Part shown: one piece after another, positions 25,781 to 36,943 of the stretch | Layout of the letters: each line of letters opens with the position of its first letter | Position numbering within the stretch: position 1 is the stretch's first letter | Assembly (NCBI RefSeq): GCF_023715105.1 | Contig: NZ_JAMBNO010000022.1 | Coordinates: 1 to 59,352 of the forward strand | DNA length: 59,352 bases | Reading direction: 5' to 3' | DNA from: Hydrogenophaga intermedia | GTDB lineage: Bacteria; Pseudomonadota; Gammaproteobacteria; Burkholderiales; Burkholderiaceae_C | Translations under genes and position numbers: made by a program | Notes under the pieces: model-generated | What the model saw: the letters and a program-made list of their open reading frames with translations, nothing else | Databases searched by the model: none | Told to the model about the DNA's origin: nothing

Positions 25781-27196
25781 ATGACGGAAGAAATTGATAC
25801 GACAAATATGGCTCATGCTGCTGACGTGGCGCCCGAATGCAAGAATATCCTCAAGGTTCGTGATGACCCAATTCCAGCATGGTTTTCTGGAGGCAATGGG
25901 AAATACAAGCTCAAGGAAAATACTGAAGTTTCATGGCTGAGCAAGAACGAATTCAGCAATAAAGACCTTCGCCAACGTATTGAGCCGTGGCTGACATCGC
26001 TGTTTCAATCTGAGCATCTCTCACTCCTAGCCGGCTCGGGTCTGACCCATGCAGTGCACTACTTGGCCGCCCAGAAAGGCGCTGCTGGCATGGGTGCCTT
26101 GACGTTGAGCAACCATCAAGCCGTAATCAATCAGGCTGCTGAAAAGGCTTCTGTAGCGGCCGGGCGTAAGAAGGGCAACTTGGAAGATCAACTTCGAGTT
26201 GCCAACGAGTTGCTGCGAGGTCTTGAGATTCTGCAAAAGAACGATGAGGCCAAAGCCCTGCGCAAGGAACTTCAGACGGGCATGCTGGCTTTCGCCCAAT
26301 CGATCCTAGCGAGCGAAGCGGGCATTGCCACTTCAGGTCACGAGCAGCGCGAGCATGCCTTCAACACCCTCGTCACCTTCCTGATGAGTTTCGCCAGCCG
26401 CACTGGCGTGCGCGATCGGCTGAACATATTCACCACCAACTACGACCGGCTGATCGAGGCTGGGGCCGAGTTGGCCGGGCTGCACCTGCTGGACCGCTTC
26501 CTGGGCAAGCTGATGCCGGTCTTTCGCTCCTCGCGCCTGGATCTGGACATGCACTACAACCCGCCTGGCATTCGTGGCGAGCCGCGCTATTTGGAAGGCG
26601 TGGCCCGCTACACCAAGCTGCACGGCTCGGTGGACTGGGTGCAGACAGACAAAGACATTCGCCGTATCGGATTGCCGTTTGGTGCTGCCAGTGTTGAACC
26701 CTATTTGCAGGCACCGGGCCTGTGTGGAGTGTCAGCGCACGAACTGATGATCTACCCCAACGCAGCAAAGGACAGGGAAACTGCTGACTACCCCTATGTG
26801 GAGTTATTCCGCGACCTCGCAGCTGCGGTGTGCCGCCCGAACAGCACACTGGTGACCTACGGCTACAGCTTTGGCGATGAGCACATTAACCGAGTCATCC
26901 GTGACATGCTCACGATCCCATCGACGCATCTGGTCGTGATCTCGTATGACGACCCATTGGGCCGGATCATGCAGACCTACCAAGAGCTGGGTCGGCCCTC
27001 CCAGATCAGCCTGTTGATCGGCCCGGCATTGGCAGACTTGACCATGCTGACCGAGCATTTCCTGCCCAAGCCGGCCATCGACAAGACCACTTTCCGCATG
27101 AGTGAGCTGCTCAAGCAGCGCATGGGGACAGAGCCGCAAGCGGCCAAAGGTGCAGCACTGGAAGCAGGTGCCTCCGATGGGGGTGATCTCGTATGA
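25781..27196 (+). CDS. SIR2-domain protein (putative NADase effector)
   Basis: A 471-aa SIR2-like protein. NAD-binding and catalytic motifs are visible: LLAGSG (82-87), TTNYD (218-222), KLHGS with His281 (279-283) and GYSFGD (361-366). A helical insert fills about 105-200. In known SIR2 defence proteins the domain hydrolyses NAD+ to abort infection; intact motifs suggest the same here. The gene begins after a 16-nt gap and its stop overlaps the HerA start by 4 nt. The first ~150 bp look AT-richer than the surroundings. SIR2 next to HerA matches the known SIR2-HerA (Nezha) pair. Confidence 0.83.
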   Translation: MTEEIDTTNMAHAADVAPECKNILKVRDDPIPAWFSGGNGKYKLKENTEVSWLSKNEFSNKDLRQRIEPWLTSLFQSEHLSLLAGSGLTHAVHYLAAQKGAAGMGALTLSNHQAVINQAAEKASVAAGRKKGNLEDQLRVANELLRGLEILQKNDEAKALRKELQTGMLAFAQSILASEAGIATSGHEQREHAFNTLVTFLMSFASRTGVRDRLNIFTTNYDRLIEAGAELAGLHLLDRFLGKLMPVFRSSRLDLDMHYNPPGIRGEPRYLEGVARYTKLHGSVDWVQTDKDIRRIGLPFGAASVEPYLQAPGLCGVSAHELMIYPNAAKDRETADYPYVELFRDLAAAVCRPNSTLVTYGYSFGDEHINRVIRDMLTIPSTHLVVISYDDPLGRIMQTYQELGRPSQISLLIGPALADLTMLTEHFLPKPAIDKTTFRMSELLKQRMGTEPQAAKGAALEAGASDGGDLV

Positions 27197-29313
27197 GTAT
27201 GTCCCCCCTGGCTTATGCCGACTCATTGCGCATCGGCACCATCGACTTTGTGTCGCCCGACGAGATCAAAGTGCTGCTCGACATCGAGGCGCCCGATGGC
27301 GTGGCGCTCAATACCGGCACGCCGCGTCCCTTCCCGCGCATTAATGGCTATGTGCTGATTCCCAGTGACGAAGGGCACTTGGTCGCCCAGGTTGAGTGGA
27401 TCACCATCGAGCGTTCGCAATACCCCAAGCGCAAAGGCATGCAGGACTTCGGTCTGTTGGACTTGCCCTATCCGCTGCGCAAGATGAGCCTAAACCCCCT
27501 AGGGGTGCTCGCCTATGAGCGCGAAGACGCAAACGGCAGCGACGTTTTTCGCTTCCGGCGCGGTGTCGAAAGTTATCCGACAGTTGGCGATGCAGTACTG
27601 CTGCCCACACAAAATCAGCTGCGTGCCATCGTAGAGTCAGGCGAAAACCGCCATGTGCTGATCGGCACGAGCCCATTGGCCGCCAATGCAGAGGTCAAGA
27701 TTGACCCGGATCGGCTGTTCGGCCGCCATCTGGCCGTGCTGGGTAACACAGGCAGTGGCAAGTCATGCTCTGTTGCAGGCTTGATCCGTTGGTCGATGGA
27801 CGAGGCTCGCAAAGCTCGTGGCGGCGCAGACCCCAATGCCCGCTTCATCGTGCTTGACCCCAATGGCGAATACGCCAACACCTTCAGAGACATGAGCAAG
27901 GTGCGGGTGTTCGCCGTCGAGCCCAGCGAAGGCGTGGGGCAACTGCAAATCCCGCTGTGGTTCTGGAACAGCGCCGAATGGAGTGCGTTTACGCAGGCCA
28001 GCGCAAAGACCCAGCGACCAACCTTAGTACAGGCGTTGCGATCAGTCCGTGACGGCGTGTTCGGTGCCACGGTCACGCCTAGCCATGAAATGCGGCGCTA
28101 TCTACGCACCTTGGTCAGTATCTTGCAACTAGAGCGCAACGCCGGTAGTCCTTGGGGTAAGTTTCCACAGCCCAAAGGATTCTTTGAAAAGCTGAAGAAG
28201 TGGCAGGAGGGTTTAGCTTCTCAGGACTCATTCTCAGACGACGAAAAAGCGTCACTCAGTGCTGTCCGAGACGAGCTCACTAGCTTGATCAATGCGCGCG
28301 CCGGTCAATACCCGACCTACGAGTTCACGCGTGGCGAAGTTAACGAACTCTTGTCGTTGCTCCAGTCCGCGCACGCCAATTTCGGCGGCAGCGACACCGA
28401 CATCCTGCCCATTGACGCCGATGTGCCACGTCCGTTTACCGGCGACCAGCTTCTCCGCAGCGTCGAAGGCACAGCTGAGCTGCTCGGCGTCTCCGAGTAC
28501 GTAGAAACCATGCAGATGCGCATTCGCACTCTGCTGTCAGACAACCGCATGAAAGTCGTCTCGGGTACCGCCCAGGACCTCACGCTGGATGACTGGCTGG
28601 GCAGCTACATCGGTGACGACCAGGCATCCAACGGCTCGGTCACCATCATCGACCTCTCGTTGGTGCCCGCCGAGGTGGTGCACATCATTACGGCTGTGAT
28701 CGCCCGCATGACGTTGGAGGCGCTTCAACGCTATCGCAAACTGCATCATGGCAAGACCTTGCCTACCGTGCTGGTGATGGAAGAGGCACACACCTTCATC
28801 AAGCGTTACCACGACGACGCAGAAAATCAGAACTCGGCTGCTATTTGTTGTCAAGTATTCGAGAAGATCGCCCGAGAAGGGCGCAAGTTTGGACTCGGCC
28901 TGGTGCTGTCATCTCAGCGTCCAAGCGAACTGTCACCTACTGTGCTGTCCCAGTGCAACAGCTATCTGCTGCACCGAATCAGCAACGACCGAGACCAGGA
29001 GCTTGTCCACAAACTGGTACCGGACAACCTGCGTGGGCTGCTCCGCGACTTGCCGTCTTTGCCGTCCCGCCATGCCATCCTGCTTGGCTGGGCGTCAGAG
29101 CTGCCCGTACTGGTGCAGATGATCGCTCTGCCCGAGCAACATCGTCCGAAATCCGACGACCCAGATTTCTGGGCGGTCTGGTCAGGCAAGAACCGCGATG
29201 GAGAGGCGATTAAGCGTTGCGTCAACTGGAAGGCCATCGCGGATGACTGGCAACAAATGTCGGCAACACAACCAGAAGCCGCTACTCCGAATAGTGAGGA
29301 GCAACTCAAATGA
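27193..29313 (+). CDS. herA: HerA-type DUF87 ATPase
   Basis: A 706-aa FtsK/HerA-superfamily ATPase, expected to form a hexameric ring. Walker A is GNTGSGKS (184-191), Walker B is VLVMEEAH (about 526-533), and the arginine-finger region is [20 protein letters not shown]. The N-terminal ~150 residues contain a HAS-barrel-like beta domain ([15 protein letters not shown]). In SIR2-HerA systems the two proteins form a complex in which HerA activates the nuclease or NADase. Both ends overlap neighbouring genes by 4 nt (SIR2 and DUF2130), pointing to tight coupling. Confidence 0.85.
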   Translation: MSMSPLAYADSLRIGTIDFVSPDEIKVLLDIEAPDGVALNTGTPRPFPRINGYVLIPSDEGHLVAQVEWITIERSQYPKRKGMQDFGLLDLPYPLRKMSLNPLGVLAYEREDANGSDVFRFRRGVESYPTVGDAVLLPTQNQLRAIVESGENRHVLIGTSPLAANAEVKIDPDRLFGRHLAVLGNTGSGKSCSVAGLIRWSMDEARKARGGADPNARFIVLDPNGEYANTFRDMSKVRVFAVEPSEGVGQLQIPLWFWNSAEWSAFTQASAKTQRPTLVQALRSVRDGVFGATVTPSHEMRRYLRTLVSILQLERNAGSPWGKFPQPKGFFEKLKKWQEGLASQDSFSDDEKASLSAVRDELTSLINARAGQYPTYEFTRGEVNELLSLLQSAHANFGGSDTDILPIDADVPRPFTGDQLLRSVEGTAELLGVSEYVETMQMRIRTLLSDNRMKVVSGTAQDLTLDDWLGSYIGDDQASNGSVTIIDLSLVPAEVVHIITAVIARMTLEALQRYRKLHHGKTLPTVLVMEEAHTFIKRYHDDAENQNSAAICCQVFEKIAREGRKFGLGLVLSSQRPSELSPTVLSQCNSYLLHRISNDRDQELVHKLVPDNLRGLLRDLPSLPSRHAILLGWASELPVLVQMIALPEQHRPKSDDPDFWAVWSGKNRDGEAIKRCVNWKAIADDWQQMSATQPEAATPNSEEQLK

Positions 29314-30716
29314 ATGAAATCATCTGCCCCCACTGCCACAAAGCCTTCAAGATTGACGAGGCCGGCTATGCAGACATCCTCAAGCAAGTGCGCGACAGCG
29401 CGTTCGAGCAGCAGTTGCACGAAAGGCTGGAGCTGGCCGAGAAGGACAAGCAAAGTGCGGTCGAGCTGGCCAAGGCTCGGTTGACCAGCGAGCTGCAGAA
29501 AGCCGCGGCTGTCAAGGATGCTGAAATTCAGGCCTTGCAAGCCAAGGTGACCTCAGCCAACCAGGAGCAACAACTGGCGGTGGCCCACGCACTGAGCAGT
29601 GCTGAGAAAGAGCGCGACGCGCTGGCCCACCAGTTGGAGCAAGTCAAGCGCGACAACCAAGCCGCCGCTGCACTGGCGCAAGCACAACGCATGGCTGATC
29701 TGCAACAGGCCGCTGCCGCCAGCGCCGCAGAAATACAAGCCCTGCGGGCGCAACTGGATGCCGCCACCAAGGACCAGCAACTGGCCGTCAACCAAGCTTT
29801 GAGCACGGTTGAAAAGCAGCGGGATGAGTTCAAAAGCCGTTTTGAACAAGCGCAGCTGGAGAAGCGCCTTGCCGAGCAGTCGCTCAAAGAAAAGTACGAA
29901 CTCCAGATCAAGGAGCGCGAAGACGCCATCGAACGCCTGAAAGACCTCAAGGTCAAGCTCTCCACCAAGATGGTGGGCGAAACCCTGGAGCAGCACTGCG
30001 AAACAGAGTTCAACCGCCTCCGCGCCATGGCCTTTCCCCGCGCGTACTTTGAAAAGGACAACGACGCTAGCAGCGGCAGCAAGGGTGACTACATCTTCAA
30101 AGATTCAGACGACGCGGGCACCGAGATCGTGTCGATCATGTTCGAAATGAAGAATGAAAACGACACAACTGCCACCAAGAAAAGGAACGAAGATTTCTTC
30201 AAGGAGCTGGACAAAGACCGCTCCGAAAAGGGCTGCGAATATGCCGTACTGGTCTCATTGCTAGAGCCCGAGAGCGAGCTCTACAACACAGGCATCATCG
30301 ACGTGTCGCACCGCTTTCCAAAGATGTACGTAGTGCGCCCACAGTTCTTCCTTCCCATCATCACGCTGCTGCGCAACGCGGCCTTGAACTCGCTCAAGTA
30401 CAAGACCGAGCTGGCCTTGGTGAAGTCACAGAACATCGACATCACCAACTTTGAAAACCAGCTGGATAGCTTCAAGGAGGCATTTGGCAAGAACTACGAC
30501 TTGGCTTCGCGACGTTTTCTAACGGCAATCGACGAAATCGACAAGTCAATAGACCACCTGCAGAAGACCAAAGAAGCCTTGCTCGGCGCCGACCGCAACC
30601 TGCGGCTGGCCAACGACAAAGCGCAGGATGTGACGATCAAGAAACTGACCCGGGGCAACCCCACCATGGCCGCCAAGTTTGCCGAGCTGAAGCAAGCGGC
30701 CAAAGACACGGAATAA
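29310..30716 (+). CDS. DUF2130 coiled-coil, nuclease-like protein
   Basis: A 468-aa protein. It begins with a small zinc-ribbon-like CPHCHKAF, then a long coiled coil (about 40-220) of heptad-like repeats rich in Ala, Gln and Glu. The C-terminal DUF2130 domain has GDYIF near 262 and FEMKN near 282, a pattern like the D...ExK core of PD-(D/E)XK nucleases. No function is established for DUF2130. It overlaps the HerA stop by 4 nt and precedes mod by 4 nt, placing it physically and translationally between the SIR2-HerA and Mod-Res pairs. Confidence 0.78.
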   Translation: MNEIICPHCHKAFKIDEAGYADILKQVRDSAFEQQLHERLELAEKDKQSAVELAKARLTSELQKAAAVKDAEIQALQAKVTSANQEQQLAVAHALSSAEKERDALAHQLEQVKRDNQAAAALAQAQRMADLQQAAAASAAEIQALRAQLDAATKDQQLAVNQALSTVEKQRDEFKSRFEQAQLEKRLAEQSLKEKYELQIKEREDAIERLKDLKVKLSTKMVGETLEQHCETEFNRLRAMAFPRAYFEKDNDASSGSKGDYIFKDSDDAGTEIVSIMFEMKNENDTTATKKRNEDFFKELDKDRSEKGCEYAVLVSLLEPESELYNTGIIDVSHRFPKMYVVRPQFFLPIITLLRNAALNSLKYKTELALVKSQNIDITNFENQLDSFKEAFGKNYDLASRRFLTAIDEIDKSIDHLQKTKEALLGADRNLRLANDKAQDVTIKKLTRGNPTMAAKFAELKQAAKDTE

Positions 30717-30720
30717 CAAC

Positions 30721-32745
30721 ATGGAAAAACTTAAGATGCACTCGCCCAACCTCACGCAAGTCAACATCGCCCGCATTCGCGATCTGTTTCCGGGCTGCAT
30801 AACCGAGGCCAGGGACAGCAACGGCAGCGTGAAGCTCGCAGTGGACTTCGACCAGTTGCGACAAGAACTGACTGAGTCGATCGTCGAGGGGCCACAGGAA
30901 CGCTACCACCTGAACTGGCCTGGCAAGCGTGAGGCATTGCTGACTGCTAATGCGCCGATTGCAAAGACGCTTCGGCCCAGACGGGAAGAAAGCGTGGGCT
31001 TTGACAACACAAAGAGTCTGTTCATTGAGGGCGATAACCTGGATGCGCTGAAGCTCTTGCAAGAAACGTATCTGGGCAAGGTGAAGATGATTTACATCGA
31101 TCCGCCGTACAACACGGGCAATGATTTCATCTATGACGATGACTTCTCGGTGACGGCTGATGACTTTCTAAAGCAATCCAATCAAAAGGATGAATCTGGA
31201 AACCGCCTTGTGGCCAACACCGAGTCCAATGGACGATTCCATTCAGATTGGCTTTCAATGATGTATCCGCGACTGAAGCTGGCATCAAGTTTACTGCGCG
31301 ATGACGGCATCGTGTTTGTTCATATTGACGACAACGAAGTAGATTCACTCGGAAAGCTGTGCACTGAGGTATTCGGCGAGGATAACTTTGTAAATATTAT
31401 TACAGTCAAGACAAAGGTGGGAGGAGTTTCCGGAAGCTCGGAGGGTAAGAGCCTCAAGGACACCACGGAATTTATCTGGGCTTTTGCAAAGAACAAAGAG
31501 AACCTTCAGCTGAATCCGGTCTATATAAAGACGAAGTTGTCGGATCGGATTCGTGCCTATGAGCAAGATGGAAAGAGCTGGAAGTACACCTCCATTATCA
31601 CCAAGTTGGCAGACAAAATTTTAATAAAGGAGGATGCCAGTAAAGGCGTACGTTTCTTCGGCTACAAGACCCTTGAAACAATGTCAATCCAAGCTTTCGC
31701 GAGAGCAAATAGGCTTACGGAGGAAGATGTTTATAACCAGTACGCGGACAAGATTTTCCGCACAACCAATGCCCAAAGTAGTGTAAGACAAACAGTCATC
31801 AAGGAGACAAGAAATACAGATTTCCCGATGTACGGGTGTGAGTATTCGCCAATAAAAGGACGGAACGAGGGAACGGTCATCGAGGTCCTATACAAAACGG
31901 GATCCACGAGTGATCAAAGAAACATGGTTATGTTTCTTTCGGATGTCGTTCAGAAGATTGATGGTGTCTATTACTACCTGGATAAGATTGGGTCGCTTTG
32001 GGATGACATCGACTACAACAACCTCACCAAAGAAGGGAATATTGAGTTCCCAAATGGAAAAAAACCAATAAGACTTTTGCAGCGAATGATTGCGCTGGCC
32101 TCCGCAGGTGATGATCTCATCCTCGACTTCTTTGCCGGGAGTGGAAGTACCGCGCATGCTGTTATGCAGCAGAACGCTGAAGATGGGAACAATCGCCGCT
32201 TCATTTTGGTTCAGTTGCCAGAGAATTGTGACCAAGAGGGGTTTTCCAAGATATCAGATATCAGCAAAGAGAGATTGCGGCGATCAGGCAAGCAGGTTTT
32301 GGAAGGAAAGAGCAGCGAGGGCTGGCGCCGGGACGTTGGTTTCCGTGCTGTGCAGGTCGACACTTCAAATTTGTCCGATGTTTATTACGCGCCAGATCAG
32401 TATCAAATTGGCCAAATCGACCTGTTGGTAGACAACATCAAGCCCGACCGCACGCCGGAGGACCTGTTGTTCCAAGTGATGCTCGATTGGGGCGTCGACC
32501 TTGCGCTGCCTATCGCCAAGCAAGCCATCCAGGGCAAGGACGTTTTCCTGGTCGACGGCAATGCACTGGCCGCGTGCTTCGACGGTCACGGCGGTGTCGA
32601 TGAAGACTTCGTGAAAGAGCTGGCCAAGGTACAGCCACTGCGCGCCGTGTTCCGCGACGCGGGCTTCAAAGACAGCTCGGTCAAGATCAACGTGGAGCAA
32701 ATCTTCAAGCTGCTATCGCCTGCCACCGAAGTGAAGTGCATCTGA
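30721..32745 (+). CDS. mod: Type III restriction-modification methyltransferase (Mod)
   Basis: A 674-aa adenine-N6 methyltransferase of the beta class. Motif IV DPPY is at 127-130 (YIDPPYNTG) and motif I FAGSGS at 471-476 ([10 protein letters not shown]), in the order expected for Mod subunits. The region between, about 220-440, is the target recognition domain that sets the methylated sequence. Its DNA (about 31,370-32,060) is clearly more AT-rich than both flanks, a sign that it was exchanged by recombination. Mod alone modifies and together with Res restricts unmodified DNA. It starts 4 nt after DUF2130 and ends 10 nt before res. Confidence 0.92.
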   Translation: MEKLKMHSPNLTQVNIARIRDLFPGCITEARDSNGSVKLAVDFDQLRQELTESIVEGPQERYHLNWPGKREALLTANAPIAKTLRPRREESVGFDNTKSLFIEGDNLDALKLLQETYLGKVKMIYIDPPYNTGNDFIYDDDFSVTADDFLKQSNQKDESGNRLVANTESNGRFHSDWLSMMYPRLKLASSLLRDDGIVFVHIDDNEVDSLGKLCTEVFGEDNFVNIITVKTKVGGVSGSSEGKSLKDTTEFIWAFAKNKENLQLNPVYIKTKLSDRIRAYEQDGKSWKYTSIITKLADKILIKEDASKGVRFFGYKTLETMSIQAFARANRLTEEDVYNQYADKIFRTTNAQSSVRQTVIKETRNTDFPMYGCEYSPIKGRNEGTVIEVLYKTGSTSDQRNMVMFLSDVVQKIDGVYYYLDKIGSLWDDIDYNNLTKEGNIEFPNGKKPIRLLQRMIALASAGDDLILDFFAGSGSTAHAVMQQNAEDGNNRRFILVQLPENCDQEGFSKISDISKERLRRSGKQVLEGKSSEGWRRDVGFRAVQVDTSNLSDVYYAPDQYQIGQIDLLVDNIKPDRTPEDLLFQVMLDWGVDLALPIAKQAIQGKDVFLVDGNALAACFDGHGGVDEDFVKELAKVQPLRAVFRDAGFKDSSVKINVEQIFKLLSPATEVKCI

Positions 32746-32755
32746 AGGGCTGGCG

Positions 32756-35700
32756 ATGAAACTCAAGTTCAAGACCCAGGCCTACCAGTCTGCGGCGGTG
32801 CAAGCCGTGGTGGACTGCTTCAAGGGCCAGCCACCCGAATCAGCGGAGGCCATCAGCTATCGCATCGACCCCGGTCGCGCAGCACGTGGACAAACCTTGG
32901 GCACTACGCTGGGCACCGAGGACGGCTTCAAGAACGGGGACCTTGCGCTGACCGACCTGGCTTTGCTGGACAACATCCAGCAGGTGCAGCGCGGCCAAAA
33001 CCTGCCCGTGTCCGACACGCTGGTGAAGAACAAGGTCGCCCGCGTCAACCTCGATGTGGAGATGGAAACGGGCACGGGCAAGACCTACTGCTACATCAAG
33101 ACCATCTTCGAGCTCAACCGCCTCTATGGCTGGAGCAAGTTCATCATCGTCGTGCCCAGCATCGCCATCCGTGAGGGCGTGGCCAAGTCGCTCGAGATCA
33201 CCGCCGAGCACTTCCTGGAGACCTATCAGAAGAAGGCGCGCTTCTTCATCTACAACTCCAAGCAGCTGCACCACCTGGAGAGCTTTTCGTCGGATGCTGG
33301 CATCAACGTCATGGTCATCAACGTGCAGGCCTTTGCCGCGCGTGGGGCAGACAACCGTCGAATCTACGAGGTGCTGGACGACTTCCAGTCGCGCCGCCCG
33401 ATTGATGTCATCAGCGCGAACCGGCCCATCCTGATCCTGGACGAGCCGCAAAAGATGGAAGGCGCGCAGACCTTGAAGTCCTTGGAGGAGTTCAAGGCCT
33501 TGATGGTGCTGCGCTACTCGGCCACGCACAAGACAACGCACAACAAGATTCACCGACTGGACGCGCTGGACGCCTACAACCAGAAGCTGGTGAAGAAGAT
33601 CGCCGTGCGCGGCATCGCGGTGAAGGGCCTGGCGGGCACTGCGGGCTACCTGTACCTGCAATCCATCGAAATTTCGAGCAAGAAGCCGCCCGAGGCCCGC
33701 GTCGAGTTCGAGCAGAAGCTGGCAGGCGGCAACATCAAGCGCGTGGTCAAGAAGCTGTCCAAGGGCGACAACCTCTTTTCAGGCGGCTTCTCGAACGGGT
33801 TAGACCAGTACCGCGACGGCTTCGTGGTGTCGGACATCAACGCCAACACCGACACCCTGAGCTTCACCAACGGGCTTCAGTTGACGGTGGGTGATGCCAC
33901 CGGCGACGTGACTGAGGCCGCACTGCGCCGCATCCAGATTCGCGAGGCAATCAAGGCCCACTTCGACAAGGAGCAGGCCTTGTTCCAGCAGGGCGTAAAG
34001 GTCCTGACGCTGTACTTCATCGACGAGGTGGCCAAGTACCGCGACTACTCGCAGCCAGACGAGAAAGGCGAGTACGCCCGCATCTTCGAGGAGGAATACA
34101 ACCTATACCTCAATGAGATGCTGGACCTGGACGAGACGGCTTACGTCAAGTACCTCAAGGGCATCACCGCCGAAAAGACCCACAGCGGCTACTTCTCTAT
34201 CGACAAGAAGACCAAGCGCGACGTTGATCCTGACATAGAGAAACGCGGCGAAAACGCGGGCCTTTCCAACGACGTGGAGGCCTACGACCTTATTCTTCGC
34301 AAGAAAGAGCAACTGCTCAGTCTCGCCGAGCCAGTGCGCTTCATCTTCTCCCATTCGGCGCTGCGCGAAGGTTGGGACAACCCCAACGTGTTCGTCATCT
34401 GCGCGCTCAAGCACAGCGACAACACGATCTCCCGCCGTCAGGAAGTCGGCCGGGGTCTGCGCCTGTCCGTCAACCAGCACGGCGACCGCATGGACCATCC
34501 GGCCATCGTCCACGATGTGAACGTGCTCACGGTGGTGGCCAGCGAGAGCTACAAGGACTTCGTTGCGGCACTGCAGAAGGACATCAGTGACTCGCTGTCT
34601 GCCCGTCCGAAGGTGGCAGACGAAGCCTTCTTCACTGGCAAGGTGTTGAAGACGGTCACCGGCGACGTGGAAGTCACCCCGCAGGTGGCCAAGCAAATCT
34701 ACAAGTACCTGCTCAAGAACGACTACACCGATGATGCCGACCGCATCACTGGCACGTATCACGACGCGAAGAAGGCCGAGACCTTGGCCGAACTGCCGCC
34801 TGAACTGAAGCCTTATGCGGCGCAGGTCTACCAGCTGATCGACAGCGTGTTCAGCGCCAGCCAGTTGCCGGAGATCGGCGACGACCGCCGCCCCAAGAAG
34901 AACCCGCTCAACGCCAACTTCGACAAGCAAGAGTTCAAAGCCCTTTGGAGCCGCATCAACCGCAAGGCGGCCTACAGCGTCAGCTTCGAAGAGGCCGAGC
35001 TGGTCCAGAAGGCCGTGGCCGTGCTGAACGACAAAGACGCGGGCCTTCGTGTCACCCCGTTGCAGTACACGATCCAGCGCGGCGAGCAGACCGAGGCCGT
35101 CACCTACGACGGCATCAAGTCCGGTGAAGCGTTCAAGCTCAAGGCCACGGAAACTGAGGTCAACCGCCTGTCGGTGCACTCGGCCGTCAAATACGACCTG
35201 ATCGGCAAGCTGGCCGAAGGCACACAGCTAACCCGGCGCACGATTGCCGAGATCCTGAAGTGCATGAACGTCGCGGTCTTCGCGCAGTTTAAGACCAACC
35301 CCGAGAGCTTTATCGCTGAAGCCATCCGCCTGATCAACGAGCAGAAGGCCACGGTCATCATCGAGCACTTGGCCTATGACCCGGTGGAAGACAAGTTCGA
35401 CCTCGACATCTTCACGGCCGGCCTGACCAAGCAGGACTTCAGCAAGGCTGGCGACAAGCTGCAGCGCCATATCTACGACTACGTTCTGACCGACTCCAAC
35501 GTCGAACGCCAGTTTGTGAAGGAGTTGGACACCAGCGGCGATGTCGTGGTCTACGCCAAGTTGCCCCGAGGCTTTCTGATCCCCACGCCGGTAGGTGACT
35601 ACAACCCCGACTGGGCCATTTCTTTCAAGGAAGGCGCGGTCAAGCACGTCTACTTCGTGGCCGAGACCAAGGGCACCATGTCTTCCATGGAGCTGCGCGA

Positions 35701-35830
35701 GATCGAGAGAACCAAGATCAAGTGCGCCCGCAAGTTCTTCGACGACATCAATCAGAAATTCGCCCCTGAGCAGGTCAGGTACGACGTGGTGGACAGCTTC
35801 GGCAAGTTGATGGAACTGGTGAAGCAATGA
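32756..35830 (+). CDS. res: Type III restriction endonuclease subunit (Res)
   Basis: A 1,024-aa subunit with an N-terminal SF2 helicase and a C-terminal nuclease. Walker A METGTGKT is at 103-110, the DExx box DEPQ at 229-232, RYSATHK follows, and motif [11 protein letters not shown] comes after [12 protein letters not shown]. The nuclease site PD-(D/E)XK is seen as Pro951-Asp952 and Glu970-x-Lys972 (AETKG). All motifs are intact, so an active enzyme is predicted. It needs Mod to find its site. The stop overlaps the next start by 4 nt (ATGA), tying the membrane protein downstream to the system. Confidence 0.92.
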   Translation: MKLKFKTQAYQSAAVQAVVDCFKGQPPESAEAISYRIDPGRAARGQTLGTTLGTEDGFKNGDLALTDLALLDNIQQVQRGQNLPVSDTLVKNKVARVNLDVEMETGTGKTYCYIKTIFELNRLYGWSKFIIVVPSIAIREGVAKSLEITAEHFLETYQKKARFFIYNSKQLHHLESFSSDAGINVMVINVQAFAARGADNRRIYEVLDDFQSRRPIDVISANRPILILDEPQKMEGAQTLKSLEEFKALMVLRYSATHKTTHNKIHRLDALDAYNQKLVKKIAVRGIAVKGLAGTAGYLYLQSIEISSKKPPEARVEFEQKLAGGNIKRVVKKLSKGDNLFSGGFSNGLDQYRDGFVVSDINANTDTLSFTNGLQLTVGDATGDVTEAALRRIQIREAIKAHFDKEQALFQQGVKVLTLYFIDEVAKYRDYSQPDEKGEYARIFEEEYNLYLNEMLDLDETAYVKYLKGITAEKTHSGYFSIDKKTKRDVDPDIEKRGENAGLSNDVEAYDLILRKKEQLLSLAEPVRFIFSHSALREGWDNPNVFVICALKHSDNTISRRQEVGRGLRLSVNQHGDRMDHPAIVHDVNVLTVVASESYKDFVAALQKDISDSLSARPKVADEAFFTGKVLKTVTGDVEVTPQVAKQIYKYLLKNDYTDDADRITGTYHDAKKAETLAELPPELKPYAAQVYQLIDSVFSASQLPEIGDDRRPKKNPLNANFDKQEFKALWSRINRKAAYSVSFEEAELVQKAVAVLNDKDAGLRVTPLQYTIQRGEQTEAVTYDGIKSGEAFKLKATETEVNRLSVHSAVKYDLIGKLAEGTQLTRRTIAEILKCMNVAVFAQFKTNPESFIAEAIRLINEQKATVIIEHLAYDPVEDKFDLDIFTAGLTKQDFSKAGDKLQRHIYDYVLTDSNVERQFVKELDTSGDVVVYAKLPRGFLIPTPVGDYNPDWAISFKEGAVKHVYFVAETKGTMSSMELREIERTKIKCARKFFDDINQKFAPEQVRYDVVDSFGKLMELVKQ

Positions 35831-36921
35831 CCACGGATAGCGAGTTGGGAGACCGCGAGGGGGATGAGCCCAAGAAGAAGGGGTTTGATCTCAGCAGCCT
35901 CTTGAAGCATGTTGCCGAGGTCGATACCCCTATTGGGAAGCTGTATCTGTTCCCTTTGCGTACTTCAGACCTTCAAGCTTTTGGTGCACTGCCCAAGACA
36001 AATCACGTTGATCGCGCGAGGCAGTTTTTGCCGTGCATCGCTAGTCTGTATTCTGACTACGGGTTGAAGCACGAGCGTGTTGGCATCACGCCGGACCATG
36101 CCTCCAGTCTGTCCGACGAAATGGTCGAAGCCATCGCTGAGGCCTTTGTCTCGTCGAATGGTGTTCGATCCGTCCGCGAAGGTGGAAAGGACCGTGCGCC
36201 CATCGTGAGGGAGGCGGATGAACCTGCGACGGCATATCTGGGCAGGCTCATGCACGGTGAGATTGAGGAACAGGCAAACCTATTCAAGAAGCTGCGTGAA
36301 CAGGCTCTCGGCTCAACGCATGGAATCTTCGATCAGATGCGGAAAGCCAGCCAAGCACTCGGCGATACCCGGCAGCAGTTTGAGCGACTGACAAGGGCCA
36401 GCGCTTTTCCCTCCACTGGTATTTCTCCTTCAATTGAAGCCAGGTCACTGGAGTTGAGCAACCACCTGGCCGAACACAACGCTAGATCGGCGCGTGAACG
36501 GTCTGAAGACCGCGAGATGGTGAGGCTGACTGGGCAGATGACAGCGCAGTCTGCTGAGACCCTCCAAGAGCTTGCTGCTGCGGCCAGCACGATGTTGGAG
36601 AAACTCGACCAACGTGACGACGAGTCCAAACGAACGACCAAAATTCAGCTTTGGATTGCTGTGGGATCCGTGGCAATCGCTGCCGCGTTAGCCGGGGCCT
36701 CTTTCCTTCAAGATTGGTTCAACAACAAGTCGGGCGATGACTGGCAAGCGAAAGTCCTGGATGAGTTGAAGGTGTCCAACTCGCGATCCTCAAAGCTGGA
36801 AGGCGAGAATGCCGACCTGCGGCAAAAGGTGGAAGACTTGAGATCGGCCGTGAGAGCGCTTGAAAGCAAACCCACCTTGCCGATTTCTTCACCTTCGCAG
36901 AAAGCAAAGAAGAAGGAATGA
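35827..36921 (+). CDS. Coiled-coil protein with one membrane segment
   Basis: A 364-aa protein of unknown family and the last gene of the operon. Residues ~1-230 are soluble and mostly helical, with a charged N-terminus ([11 protein letters not shown]). A single hydrophobic segment at about 277-297 ([20 protein letters not shown]) is followed by a second coiled coil (about 310-345) and a lysine-rich tail. It is probably anchored in the inner membrane. The 4-nt overlap with res makes chance co-location unlikely. It could locate the complex at the membrane or act as an effector. I recognise no domain. Confidence 0.6.
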   Translation: MTTDSELGDREGDEPKKKGFDLSSLLKHVAEVDTPIGKLYLFPLRTSDLQAFGALPKTNHVDRARQFLPCIASLYSDYGLKHERVGITPDHASSLSDEMVEAIAEAFVSSNGVRSVREGGKDRAPIVREADEPATAYLGRLMHGEIEEQANLFKKLREQALGSTHGIFDQMRKASQALGDTRQQFERLTRASAFPSTGISPSIEARSLELSNHLAEHNARSARERSEDREMVRLTGQMTAQSAETLQELAAAASTMLEKLDQRDDESKRTTKIQLWIAVGSVAIAAALAGASFLQDWFNNKSGDDWQAKVLDELKVSNSRSSKLEGENADLRQKVEDLRSAVRALESKPTLPISSPSQKAKKKE

Positions 36922-36943
36922 AGTAGCTGCTAAGGCGATTCAC

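Noticed and set aside
21818..35830. DISARM or BREX system
   Set aside because: There is no DUF1998, PglX/PglZ, BrxC or PLD nuclease gene. The methylase is a type III Mod paired with Res.
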